Assembly: GCA_963785585.1 (NCBI GenBank)
Contig: CAWAVW010000004.1
Coordinates: 1,550,001-1,614,000 of the forward strand
DNA from: Palsa-295 sp963785585
GTDB taxonomy: Bacteria; Acidobacteriota; Terriglobia; Acidiferrales; UBA7541
DNA: 64,000 nucleotides
Reading direction: 5' to 3'
Part shown: piece by piece, positions 50,491-59,154 of the stretch
Layout: the number at the start of each line of letters is the position of its first letter
Numbering within the stretch: position 1 is the first letter of the stretch
Program-made: the position numbers and the translations under genes
Notes under the pieces: generated by a model
Database searches by the model: none
The model's input: the letters and a program-made list of their open reading frames with translations, nothing else
What the model was told of the DNA's origin: nothing

Positions 50491-51464
50491 GCTTCGTCTC
50501 CCGGCCGGTGACCCAGGCCCGCACGCGCCATGATTTCGTTCACGGCTCCGTAGGGATCCAGTTTACGGTCCGCCACCTGGCCGCAGATCCTGTCGAACTC
50601 TTTCTCGCCGAGATGGTCGCCGACGACGCGCTCCATCAGGCGCGCTTCCAACAACTGAAGAATCCATTCCTTCCAGTGCGCAATTTCGCGGCTGCGGCGT
50701 TCGTGCGCCTGCTCGAAATGCGCGCGGAATAATTCAATTTGGCGGCAAAGTTCGTCGATTCCCTTATTTTCGGTGGCAACCGTGCGGACCACAGGCGGTT
50801 TCCAGCCTTCGCGCTCCGGCACCAGCTGTAAGATCGCTTTCAATTGCTGCTCGTAGCGGTCAGCGCCGTCGCGGTCGGATTTATTGAGCACAAAGATGTC
50901 GCCGATTTCCATCAGTCCGGCTTTCAAATTCTGCACGTCGTCGCCCATTCCAGGCATCAGCACGACGATGGTGCAATCCGCCAGGCGGACGATCTCGATT
51001 TCGCCCTGCCCCACGCCTACCGTTTCCACCAGGATGATTTGCTTTCCCGCGGCATCGAGAAGCAGCGTCGTGTCGCGCGTGGCCTGCGATAGCCCGCCCA
51101 GAAACCCGCGCGTGGCCATCGACCGAATAAACACACCCGCATCGCCGCTGTGACCTTGCATTCGGATCCGGTCGCCAAGAATCGAGCCGCCGGTAAACGG
51201 ACTGGAAGGATCGACGGCAATAATTCCCACGGTTTTCTTGTCCGTCCGGTAATACGACGCCATTCGATCGACGAGCGTGCTTTTGCCGGTTCCCGGCGCG
51301 CCTGTAACGCCCACCCGATACGCGTTTCCGGTGTGAGGAAACAGCCGCTGCAGGATCGATTCAGCGTCGCGGTCGCGATTCTCAATTGCCGAGACCGCGC
51401 GAGAGATGGCGCGAACGTCGCCCGAGCGCACTTGTTCAGCCCAATTTTCCACCGACACCGTCAT
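50487..51464 (-). CDS. meaB: MeaB-type GTPase (methylmalonyl-CoA mutase chaperone)
   Basis: MeaB/ArgK proteins are G3E GTPases that protect and reload adenosylcobalamin-dependent methylmalonyl-CoA mutase. The protein has 325 residues with the P-loop VTGAPGTGKSTLVDRMASYY, the switch segment GIIAVDPSSPFTGGSILGDR, and the base-recognition NKSD motif in FVLNKSDRDGADRYE. The N-terminal helical arm (SGDVRAISRAVSAIENRD) and the C-terminal dimerisation helices are present. No mutase subunit gene is in the window. It precedes the MBL gene and follows an acyl-CoA dehydrogenase gene at 170 bases. Confidence 0.94.
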   Translation of the reverse strand: MTVSVENWAEQVRSGDVRAISRAVSAIENRDRDAESILQRLFPHTGNAYRVGVTGAPGTGKSTLVDRMASYYRTDKKTVGIIAVDPSSPFTGGSILGDRIRMQGHSGDAGVFIRSMATRGFLGGLSQATRDTTLLLDAAGKQIILVETVGVGQGEIEIVRLADCTIVVLMPGMGDDVQNLKAGLMEIGDIFVLNKSDRDGADRYEQQLKAILQLVPEREGWKPPVVRTVATENKGIDELCRQIELFRAHFEQAHERRSREIAHWKEWILQLLEARLMERVVGDHLGEKEFDRICGQVADRKLDPYGAVNEIMARAGLGHRPGDEA

Positions 51465-51634
51465 TTCGGAGGCAACTCACACAACTGCTCGATCTCGTTC
51501 GAAAAAGGAGAAAAAAAGACAACAACGCCGCTACATCTCACCAGGACAAGCCGCAAAGATGATAGCCGGAGGCGAATGGGGACACAAATTAAATCGGGAC
51601 GCTCCGCCGGCGTACACGGCGCCGGATCTCGAAA

Positions 51635-52801
51635 TTATTTGTTCCCGAGTATCTGGCGAGCGATTACCAGCCGCTGGATTTCGCTGGTGCCTTCGCCGAT
51701 GGTGCAAAGCTTCACGTCCCGGTAAAACTTCTCCGCGGGATAGTCTTTGATGAACCCGTAGCCGCCGTGAATCTGCACGGCTTCATTCGCCACGCGCACG
51801 GCCACTTCCCCGGCATACAGTTTGGCCATGCTGGATTCGGTGGTGATGCGTGCGTTGTAATCGCCGGACGCAATCGCACGGTCGGCCAGCCACGCCGCTT
51901 TGTACGTGAGCAGTCGCGCCGCTTCGATCTGCATCGCCATATCGGCCAGTTTGAACTGAATCGCCTGGAACTCGGCGATCGCTTTGCCGAATTGCTTGCG
52001 TTGCTTTGCATAGCGCAACGCGGATTCGTACGCGCCCTGGGCCATGCCGAGGCCCAGCGAGGCAATCGAGATCCGTCCGCCATCCAGAATTTGCAGGCTG
52101 TTGACGAAGCCTTCTCCTTCCTTGCCCAGCAGGTTGGCAGCAGGCACTTTGCAATCCGTGAAAATTACCTCGCTGGTGTCGCTGGCGCGAAGTCCGAGCT
52201 TGTTCTCTTTTTTCCCGGGTTTAAATCCGGGCGTTCCCTTCTCGATGATAAACGCGGAAATCCCGTGGCTCTTTTTCGCGGCGTCCGTGACGGCCATCCC
52301 CACGCACACGTCGGCGTAGTGCCCGTTAGTGGTAAAAGTTTTCGAGCCGTTGATCGTCCAGGTTTCGCCGGACTTCACGGCCTTGGTCCGCGTTCCACCG
52401 GCGTCCGATCCCGCTTCCGGTTCGGTGAGCGACCAGCAACCCAATTTCTTGCCCTGCGCCAGCGGCACCACGTACTTTTTCTTCTGCTCTTCGGTTCCGA
52501 ACTTGTAAATGTGATTGGTGCACAGCGAATTCTGCGCCGCGACGATGATTCCGATGGAGCCATCGACCCGCGAAAGCTCTTCGATGATGATCGCGTATTC
52601 GACGTAGCCCATCCCCGCGCCGCCGTATTTTTCCGGAAAGATGACGCCCATAAAACCCATCTCGGCCATCTTGGGGATTAATTCGGACGGAAAGCGGGAC
52701 GCCTCGTCCCACTCCATTACGTGCGGCAGGATTTCCGCTTCGGCGAACTGGCGGACGGTGCGGCGAAGCTGGTTCTGTTCATCGGATAGCGCGAATTCCA
52801 C
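51635..52801 (-). CDS. Acyl-CoA dehydrogenase
   Basis: The 388-residue flavoprotein has the ACAD order: MEFALSDEQNQLRRTVRQFAE in part, LGCWSLTEPEAGSDAGGTRT, KSGETWTINGSKTFTTNG, QFGKAIAEFQAIQFKLADMA and the catalytic Glu in IGEGTSEIQRLVIARQILG. The IGEGT form is seen in isovaleryl-CoA-like and short-chain enzymes. It differs clearly from the ACAD at 7403-8560 and is not a recent copy. The start is GTG at 52801. A 170-base gap, without a visible gene, separates it from meaB; a shared role in branched- or odd-chain breakdown is plausible. Confidence 0.93.
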   Translation of the reverse strand: MEFALSDEQNQLRRTVRQFAEAEILPHVMEWDEASRFPSELIPKMAEMGFMGVIFPEKYGGAGMGYVEYAIIIEELSRVDGSIGIIVAAQNSLCTNHIYKFGTEEQKKKYVVPLAQGKKLGCWSLTEPEAGSDAGGTRTKAVKSGETWTINGSKTFTTNGHYADVCVGMAVTDAAKKSHGISAFIIEKGTPGFKPGKKENKLGLRASDTSEVIFTDCKVPAANLLGKEGEGFVNSLQILDGGRISIASLGLGMAQGAYESALRYAKQRKQFGKAIAEFQAIQFKLADMAMQIEAARLLTYKAAWLADRAIASGDYNARITTESSMAKLYAGEVAVRVANEAVQIHGGYGFIKDYPAEKFYRDVKLCTIGEGTSEIQRLVIARQILGNK

Positions 52802-52876
52802 GTTCCCTCGCGTATAAGAAATCGTTATATCGAACTGTACGATTCATTTATATCACAAGGATCCCCGCGCCAAGCG

Positions 52877-54865
52877 TTACGGCAAAGCGAAGGCCACGAT
52901 AGAGTCACCCTGCTTTTCTTCGCTCACGCCGCCGTGCCCGCCCGCCGCGATCACCACGAACTGTTTTCCTCCGGGCCGCAAACGATAGGTCATCGGCGTG
53001 GCAGCGCCCGTTGCGGGCAGGTCGGTTTTCCACAATTCTTTTCCGGTCTCAACGTCGAACGCCCGGAACTCCGTGTCGATCATCGTGCCGGCAATGAACA
53101 CCAATCCTCCGGCTGTCACGATTGGTCCTCCGAGGCTCGACGCGCCGGGCGGCACCATCGGAACCGTAGGCGCAAAAGAACCAAGCGGAACCTGCCAGCG
53201 AATCGTGCCGTTGTTCAAATCCACCGCGGCGAGCGTGCCCCAGGGAGGGGGCGCGCACGGCAGGTGGTGCGCCTTGGCGAAGATAAATGTACGAAAAATG
53301 GCGAATGGCGCTCCGGTCTGTTCCGTATATTGTCCGTCTTCGGCGTGGTTATCCGCCTCGTCGTCGTACTTGTCTTGCGGAACCAGCCGCATCTTCGCCG
53401 GCAAATTGTTGGTGTTCACGAGCAGTAAGCCTAGCTTTACGTCGTAGGCAGAGCCGCTCCAGTTCATGCCGCCCACGTTGCCGGGAATGGAAAGCGAGCC
53501 TTTCACACTCGGCGGAGTAAACAGTCCGTCGTTGCGCATCGATTTCAACTTGTCTTCGCAATATTGCTGGTCCGCGGGCGTAATCCCCCACGCGTCCGAG
53601 GTTGCGAGCTTTTGCGGAACGAGCGCCGGGGGTGCGCTGGGAAAAGGCTGCGTCGGCGAAGTGAATTCGCCCGGCACGTCGGTCTGCGGCACGGGTCTTT
53701 CTTCCACCGGGAAGACCGGCACGCCCGTGTCGCGATTCAGCACGTACAAAAATCCCGTTTTGTTGCCCTGAACGACGACAGGAATGGATTTTCCGTCCCG
53801 CTGGATGGTGGCAAACAGCGGGGGCGACGCGGAATCGTAATCCCACAAATCGTGGTGTACGAGCTGAAAGCCCCAAACGAATGCTCCGGTTTTCGCGCGC
53901 AAAGCGACCACGGAATCCGCCCATTTGTTGTCCCCTGGGCGCAATCCGCCGAAATAATCGGGGCTCGCGCTGCCGGTTGGAACGAAAACAAGATCGCGTT
54001 CCGGATCGACCACGATTCCAGACCACGCGTTCCCTGCTCCGGTTTTCCAGGGCTTCGTCGCGCCTTGCGGCGCGGAGTCGTTCGTGGGGATGGGTTCCCA
54101 TTTCCATTTCAACGCGCCGGTTCTCGCGTCGAAGCCGCGCACAACTCCCGACGGCATATCGACGCGCGAATTATCGTCAATCGCCGAACCGACAACGACC
54201 ACGTCGTCGATCACTGACGGCGCCGACGTCATGTGATATTGCCCCGCGCGGTAGCGCGCTACGTCGCGCAGGCTTACCACGCCACGATCGCCAAAATCGG
54301 CGCACGGTTTGCCCGTCGCGGCGTCGAGTGCAATCAATCGCGCGTCGAGCGTCGCTTCGTAAATTCGGCGGCGGCACGGTTTGGTTTTCGCGCCGGATGA
54401 ATCGAGCCACGCGGCCACGCCGCGATTTATCAGACCGTCGCCGTACGCTCCCGCGAGATCGATCTTCGGGTCGAAAACCCACTTCTGCTTTCCGGTCTCC
54501 GGGTCGATCGCGAACACGCGATTGAATCCGCTCGTCAGGTACAACGTTCCGTCCACCAGGATGGGCGTCGTTTCCAGGCCGCTGCGCTTCCGTCCATTGC
54601 TGCCGTCGGAGATGTCTTCCACATGAAACGTCCACGCGACTTGCAGGTTTGCAACATTTTCGCGATTAATTTCCGTAAGCGGCGAGTAGCGCGTGCCGCC
54701 TGCGTCGTGGCCGTAGTACGCCCAACCGTCGTTCGAGGATTCGTCGGATTTCTGCGATGCAACCTTCGAAGTGGTCTGTGCCTTCGCACCGCTAGCGCAG
54801 ACGGACACGAGAACCAGCGCGCAGAAGCACCTGCCCCAATGGTTCATTCGCTGAGAGTCGATCAT
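52877..54865 (-). CDS. Secreted PQQ-dependent dehydrogenase-like beta-propeller
   Basis: The second ATG of an ATGATG pair (54865) has the best spacing to GGAG; it gives 662 residues with a signal peptide ending near ASGAKAQ. The rest is an eight-bladed quinoprotein propeller: WAYYGHDAGGTRYSPLTEI, NLQVAWTFHVED, LETTPILVDGTLYLTSGFNR, VFAIDPETGKQKWVFDP and RLIALDAATGKPC, each with the Trp-docking pattern. It resembles membrane glucose or alcohol dehydrogenases lacking both the N-terminal membrane anchor and the C-terminal cytochrome c domain, so electrons must pass to an external carrier. Substrate is unknown; no pqq genes are in the window. It lies 48 bases after ltaE. Confidence 0.88.
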   Translation of the reverse strand: MIDSQRMNHWGRCFCALVLVSVCASGAKAQTTSKVASQKSDESSNDGWAYYGHDAGGTRYSPLTEINRENVANLQVAWTFHVEDISDGSNGRKRSGLETTPILVDGTLYLTSGFNRVFAIDPETGKQKWVFDPKIDLAGAYGDGLINRGVAAWLDSSGAKTKPCRRRIYEATLDARLIALDAATGKPCADFGDRGVVSLRDVARYRAGQYHMTSAPSVIDDVVVVGSAIDDNSRVDMPSGVVRGFDARTGALKWKWEPIPTNDSAPQGATKPWKTGAGNAWSGIVVDPERDLVFVPTGSASPDYFGGLRPGDNKWADSVVALRAKTGAFVWGFQLVHHDLWDYDSASPPLFATIQRDGKSIPVVVQGNKTGFLYVLNRDTGVPVFPVEERPVPQTDVPGEFTSPTQPFPSAPPALVPQKLATSDAWGITPADQQYCEDKLKSMRNDGLFTPPSVKGSLSIPGNVGGMNWSGSAYDVKLGLLLVNTNNLPAKMRLVPQDKYDDEADNHAEDGQYTEQTGAPFAIFRTFIFAKAHHLPCAPPPWGTLAAVDLNNGTIRWQVPLGSFAPTVPMVPPGASSLGGPIVTAGGLVFIAGTMIDTEFRAFDVETGKELWKTDLPATGAATPMTYRLRPGGKQFVVIAAGGHGGVSEEKQGDSIVAFALP

Positions 54866-54913
54866 CATTTCTCCATTCCGCACTCGCGCGGAGCCACATT
54901 GTGAAACTGCTGA

Positions 54914-55996
54914 TCAGGAAGCGGCGGCGATTGACAGTCCGCCAAACACCTTTCTTGTCCCTTCAATCCCAGCGTCGATATCGCGTCGATTTACATCGCA
55001 ATGCGTAACCATACGAACTGAATACTTCCCTGTGGTTCCGGCCAGGATATTTTCGTGCTCGAGTAGCCGACAGATATCCGCTGCGGTTTTGCCGGTCGCT
55101 GATACGTCAAAGATCACGATATTTGTCATCACCCGACGCGGGTCGAGAGCAACTCCGGGAATCTTCGCCAGCCCCAATGCCAGTGCCCGCGCATTTTCGT
55201 GGTCCACGTGCAGACGCTTAGGGGACTCTTCGAGCGCGATCAGTCCGGCGGCAGCGAGAACGCCAGCCTGGCGCATACCGCCCCCGAGCAGCTTGCGGCC
55301 GACGCGAGCTCCGGCGATGAAATCCTTCGAGCCGAGAACCATTGAACCGACAGGCGCGCCAAGACCTTTCGAAAGACAAAACATCACCGAATCGAACTTT
55401 TCGGTAAGCTCGGCCACCGATCGCCCCGACGCCACGGCCGCATTGAAAATACGCGCGCCGTCGAGATGAACCTTCAAGCCGGAGGCATGAGCCTTTTCGC
55501 ACACCTCGTCGGTGACCTCTTGCGGATACACCGTGCCGCCGTGCATGTTGTGCGTGTTCTCCAGCGTCACCAGCGCGGTCTGGGAATCGTAATAAATTTT
55601 CTCGCGAATGGCCGGCTCGATCAGCTCCCAGGTCAAAAATCCGGACGGAGCGGAAACCGGGCGCGGTGTTACGCCCGTGATTGCGCACATCGACGCCATC
55701 TCGTACAAATTCACGTGAGCGCGTTCTTCGCAGATGACTTCGTTGGTGGGCCGAGTCCATTCGCGAATCGCCAGCAGATTGCCCATGCACCCGGTGGGGA
55801 CAAAAAGCGCCGCTTCGCGGTGGAAGATTTCGGCGGCTCGCTCCTGCAGGCGATTGACGGTCGGGTCTTCACCGTACACGTCGTCGCCGACCTCGGCCCG
55901 CGCCATGGCTTCGCGCATCGCTTCGGTGGGACGTGTGACCGTATCGCTGCGAAGATCGATGAACGGCCGATTCTGTTTTGCGTGTGTCGAGTGCAT
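54914..55996 (-). CDS. ltaE: Low-specificity L-threonine aldolase
   Basis: This PLP enzyme of 360 residues cleaves L-threonine or L-allo-threonine to glycine and acetaldehyde. The N-terminus FIDLRSDTVTRPTEAMREAM and GDDVYGEDPTVNRLQERAAE are hallmarks. The PLP lysine is in FCLSKGLGAPVGSMVLGS, and HLDGARIFNAAVASG supplies the cofactor-binding Asp. The length is typical. It lies between hemW and the PQQ-type dehydrogenase gene on the minus strand, with 55 and 48 bases; functional links are not obvious. Confidence 0.94.
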   Translation of the reverse strand: MHSTHAKQNRPFIDLRSDTVTRPTEAMREAMARAEVGDDVYGEDPTVNRLQERAAEIFHREAALFVPTGCMGNLLAIREWTRPTNEVICEERAHVNLYEMASMCAITGVTPRPVSAPSGFLTWELIEPAIREKIYYDSQTALVTLENTHNMHGGTVYPQEVTDEVCEKAHASGLKVHLDGARIFNAAVASGRSVAELTEKFDSVMFCLSKGLGAPVGSMVLGSKDFIAGARVGRKLLGGGMRQAGVLAAAGLIALEESPKRLHVDHENARALALGLAKIPGVALDPRRVMTNIVIFDVSATGKTAADICRLLEHENILAGTTGKYSVRMVTHCDVNRRDIDAGIEGTRKVFGGLSIAAAS

Positions 55997-56051
55997 ACCT
56001 TCTTACGGTTCTCCGGGGCGCCAGACCTACGCGCTCACTCCATGCAGGACG

Positions 56052-57212
56052 CTATACAAGTAATTCGGCTAAAATCTCGTTCGAAACGCTGAGTTTGTCC
56101 GGTGCGATCCGCAAATGGGAGCCGTTCAGCTCCACCAGACCCTGGGTTCGCAGGTACGCAACGCGATCGTGAAGTGCGGACGCGTCGTACTCGCGTTCGA
56201 TCCGCGCAAGATCGATTCCGTCGAGCTGCCGCAAGCCGAGAAACACTTCTTCCTCGAGCGCCTGATCTTTCGTAACGCTTTCGATTTGCTCGCGCGGGCT
56301 GCTCCCCTTCTCAATCAATGTCGCGTACTTCGCCGAGTCATGCACGTTCGCCCAGCGGCTGGCGCCGTCAAACGAATGCGCCCCCGCCCCAAAGCCGAGA
56401 TACGGCTCGCGTTGCCAATATTTTAAATTGTGGCGCGAACGGCGGCCCGGCAGCGCCCAGTTCGAGATTTCGTAATGTTCGTAACCCGCTGCGGCAAGCT
56501 GCTCGCACGCAAGTTCGTAGTATTCGCTCGACTGGTCGTCGGTCGGCAGTGCGGGCGCGCTATAGCGCGTGCCGGACGACAGCGCCTCTTTCCCCAGCCG
56601 GCTGCCTTCGTCGATTTCGAGCATGTAAACCGAGATGTGCTCGGGGCGGAGTTGCAATAATTCGTCCACGGAGGCCTGCCACGAGTGCGGCGTCTGGTGC
56701 GCAAGGCCGGCGATCAAATCGATGCTGATATTTGCGATGTCCGCTTGGCGCAGCGCATCGGTGGCGGAAAAAATGTCTTTACGGCGATGCATCCTGCCGG
56801 CGGCTTGCAACACACGATCGTCAAACGATTGCACACCGAGGCTAATGCGGTTAAATCCGGCGGCGCGCCAGGCCGCCGCCTTCTCGGGCGAGATCGTTTC
56901 GGGATCAGCTTCGAGCGTGATTTCCATTGCCGGCTCGTCGGCGATAAACCTACCCGACGTGCGCAGAGTTTGGATGACCTGCACGAGAGCGCGCGGCTCC
57001 AACAGGCTCGGCGTTCCGCCGCCCATATAAACGGTATCGATTTTTGCGGAGGATAGATGCGGAGGCAGCGCGGCGAACGATTCCGCGATTTCGCGGCATA
57101 CCGCCTCGACATACGGCTGGTACCGGTCGCCGGAGACGACGCCCGTGTGAAAGTTACAGTACGTGCAGCGCGTTTGGCAGAACGGCACCTGGATGTAAAC
57201 GCCGAGATTCAT
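56052..57212 (-). CDS. hemW: Radical SAM heme chaperone HemW
   Basis: The 386-residue protein is HemN-like but has the HemW features. The radical SAM cluster motif is CQTRCTYCNF (Cys12, Cys16 and Cys19) directly after the N-terminal strand, and GGGTPSLLEPRALVQV follows. HemW lacks the longer N-terminal part of coproporphyrinogen dehydrogenase HemN and binds heme for delivery to respiratory proteins. SIDLIAGLAHQTPHSWQASV and the closing HemN-C domain (LVELNGSHLRIAPDKL) are present. It is away from the main heme cluster. Confidence 0.92.
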   Translation of the reverse strand: MNLGVYIQVPFCQTRCTYCNFHTGVVSGDRYQPYVEAVCREIAESFAALPPHLSSAKIDTVYMGGGTPSLLEPRALVQVIQTLRTSGRFIADEPAMEITLEADPETISPEKAAAWRAAGFNRISLGVQSFDDRVLQAAGRMHRRKDIFSATDALRQADIANISIDLIAGLAHQTPHSWQASVDELLQLRPEHISVYMLEIDEGSRLGKEALSSGTRYSAPALPTDDQSSEYYELACEQLAAAGYEHYEISNWALPGRRSRHNLKYWQREPYLGFGAGAHSFDGASRWANVHDSAKYATLIEKGSSPREQIESVTKDQALEEEVFLGLRQLDGIDLARIEREYDASALHDRVAYLRTQGLVELNGSHLRIAPDKLSVSNEILAELLV

Positions 57213-57283
57213 CGGAGCGACGATTGTACCGCAGGCGGCCGGTTCCCGCGCGCGAGGGGTAACGGAGTGCGCCTTCGCGGCGC

Positions 57284-57724
57284 CTATTGGGGCGGGTCGG
57301 GCACGACCTTTACGAACATCTCGCGACGCCGCGGCCCGTCAAAATCAATGAAGTAAATCACCTGCCAGCGACCGAGCACGAGCCGGCCGTTCTCGACGAG
57401 AAGCGTTTCCGAGGAGCCCACGAGGGCCGTCTTCACATGCGAATCGGAATTGCCTTCATCATGCGCCGAGTCTTTCAGAATTGGCACAAGGCGCTCGAGC
57501 TCGGATTCGATTTCCCGCGCGACCGCCGGATCGTAGCCTTCGTTAATGATCACTCCAGCCGTGGTGTGCGGCACATACAGATGACACATGCCGGACTGAC
57601 ATCCGCTTTCACGTACGACGCCTTGCACGGCGGTGGTCACGTTTTTCGCTTCGGTGCGCCGCGACGTCTCGATGGAAATCGTCTTACGAAAAGCGTGCGC
57701 CACCGTCTTCTTTCCTTCGGTCAT
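57284..57724 (-). CDS. YjbQ-family protein
   Basis: The 146-residue protein belongs to the YjbQ/UPF0047 family, which has a single beta-sandwich domain with a conserved His-rich metal site. Visible pieces are FRKTISIETSRRTEAKNVT, SGMCHLYVPHTTAGVIINEG and GRLVLGRWQVIYFIDFDGPR; PHTTA and the His of SAHDEGNSDSHVKTAL are the family core. A few members were shown to have thiamine phosphate synthase activity, so the role here is uncertain. It lies 71 bases upstream of hemW in the same orientation. Confidence 0.9.
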   Translation of the reverse strand: MTEGKKTVAHAFRKTISIETSRRTEAKNVTTAVQGVVRESGCQSGMCHLYVPHTTAGVIINEGYDPAVAREIESELERLVPILKDSAHDEGNSDSHVKTALVGSSETLLVENGRLVLGRWQVIYFIDFDGPRRREMFVKVVPDPPQ

Positions 57725-57806
57725 TCCTTCTCACCCTTCGTTTCCGCGTTATTACACCGATACATTGCATCACAAACGCCAGTGTTCGCGCTCGTCCCGC
57801 GAATGT

Positions 57807-57812
57807 TAAGAT
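57807..57812 (+). promoter_or_regulatory. Possible -10 box of tRNA-Cys
   Basis: TAAGAT (four of six) lies 44 bases before the tRNA 5' end in the 131-base divergent gap to yjbQ. The hexamer 16 bases upstream (TTCGCG) is only a poor -35. No other candidate is better placed. Confidence 0.25.
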
Positions 57813-57856
57813 TACGGAAGTTATCGCTCGGCCGTAAAGCTCTGCGGCTGAATTCC

Positions 57857-57930
57857 GGCGCGGTCGCCAAGTGGTAAGGCAAAGGTCTGCAAAACCTTTA
57901 TCGGCGGTTCGATTCCGCCCCGCGCCTCCA
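57857..57930 (+). tRNA. tRNA-Cys (anticodon GCA)
   Basis: The 74-base gene folds into a full cloverleaf. The acceptor stem pairs GGCGCGG (57857-57863) with CCGCGCC (57920-57926), discriminator base T at 57927 and encoded CCA at 57928-57930. The anticodon stem pairs AAGGT with ACCTT around loop CTGCAAA, so the anticodon is GCA (57889-57891). The T stem GGCGG/CCGCC closes a TTCGATT loop. CCA is encoded, so the CCA-adding enzyme is not needed for its first maturation. aroF begins 103 bases downstream. Confidence 0.95.
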
Positions 57931-58033
57931 ATTCCTCTTCAGCGTTTGTCGGGTTTCCCTCATTCCAGCGGTTTGCGCGAGTACCCACCGTCAAGTAAAC
58001 TCAAAGATTCGCGGTCACTCAGGAGACAGAACA

Positions 58034-59062
58034 ATGCTCGTCGTGATGCAGTCGCAGGCCACCGAAGAACAGGTTCGCGCCGTTTGCAGCGTGATCGAAT
58101 CGCTTGGATACAAAGCGCACCCGATTCCCGGCGCGGGGCGCACGGCGATCGGAATCACGGGAAATTCCGGTACGGCCGAATTAACGGCCCTCGAATCGAT
58201 GCCTGGTGTGGGCGAGTGCATTCCTGTGACCAAGCCATACAAGCTGGTAAGCCGCGACGTGAAGCCTGAAACCAGCGTGGTCAAGATTCCCACCGCGCTC
58301 GGTGACGTATTATTCGGCGGAGAATACGTGGGCATGGTCGCTGGACCGTGCGCGATTGAGTCGCGCGAACAGGCATTCACCGTCGCAAAGTTCACAAAAG
58401 CCGCGGGAGCGCGGCTGTTTCGCGGCGGTGCCTATAAGCCGCGGACTTCCCCGTACAGTTTTCAGGGTCTCGCCGAAAAGGGTCTGCAGATTCTTGCCGA
58501 CGTTCGCAAGGAATTCGGCCTGGGCATCATCACCGAAGCGATCGACAACGAGTCTTGCGATCTGGTGGAAAAGTACGCCGATGTGATCCAGATCGGCGCG
58601 CGCAATATGCAAAATTTCTCGCTGCTCAAACACGCCGGTCAGGCGCGCAAGCCGGTACTTCTGAAGCGCGGGATGTCGGCGACACTCGAAGATCTGCTTC
58701 TCGCGGCTGAGTACATCATGTCCGAAGGAAATTACGACGTGATCCTGTGCGAACGAGGCGTGCGGACTTTTTCCGATCACACGCGCAACACGCTGGACCT
58801 GAGCATCGTTCCCGCCGTGCAGCGCCTGAGCCATCTGCCGATCGTGGTCGATCCCTCGCACGGTACCGGACGCCGCAACAAAGTGCTTCCCCTGTCGCGC
58901 GCGTCCGTCGCCGTGGGAGCCGATGGATTGCTCGTCGAAGTGCATCACGACCCCGATCACGCGCTTTCCGATGGGCCGCAGTCGATCCGCCCCGACGCCT
59001 ACGTGCAGCTTTTCGAGCAGGTGAAGCAAATCGCCGGCGTTGTGGGACGCATCATTAACTAA
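58034..59062 (+). CDS. aroF: 3-deoxy-7-phosphoheptulonate synthase
   Basis: This enzyme condenses phosphoenolpyruvate and erythrose 4-phosphate in the first step of aromatic amino acid synthesis. The 342-residue protein has an N-terminal ferredoxin-like regulatory domain (MLVVMQSQATEEQVRAVCSVI) that is typical of type I-beta DAHP synthases, then the TIM barrel: VAGPCAIESREQAFTVAKF, FRGGAYKPRTSPYSFQGL, KPVLLKRGMSATLEDLLLAA and VVDPSHGTGRRNKVLPLSR. AGGAGACAGAACA precedes the ATG. TAAACT at 57996-58001 may be its -10 box. It stands alone after tRNA-Cys. Confidence 0.95.
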   Translation: MLVVMQSQATEEQVRAVCSVIESLGYKAHPIPGAGRTAIGITGNSGTAELTALESMPGVGECIPVTKPYKLVSRDVKPETSVVKIPTALGDVLFGGEYVGMVAGPCAIESREQAFTVAKFTKAAGARLFRGGAYKPRTSPYSFQGLAEKGLQILADVRKEFGLGIITEAIDNESCDLVEKYADVIQIGARNMQNFSLLKHAGQARKPVLLKRGMSATLEDLLLAAEYIMSEGNYDVILCERGVRTFSDHTRNTLDLSIVPAVQRLSHLPIVVDPSHGTGRRNKVLPLSRASVAVGADGLLVEVHHDPDHALSDGPQSIRPDAYVQLFEQVKQIAGVVGRIIN

Positions 59063-59101
59063 GGCTCAGCGACTCCATAGCGGCGCTGCCTCTTGATTTG
59101 A

Positions 59102-59130
59102 TTTCCATTCTTTCCCGCGCAACCTATACT
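59102..59130 (+). promoter_or_regulatory. Possible promoter of the propeller-protein gene
   Basis: TATACT at 59125-59130 matches the -10 consensus at five of six. TTTCCA at 59102-59107, 17 bases upstream, is a weak -35. Transcription would start near 59137, only a few bases before the first ATG (59143) and 18 before the second (59155); this favours the second as translation start. Confidence 0.35.
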
Positions 59131-59154
59131 GCCTTTCCACCCATGGCGCACAGG

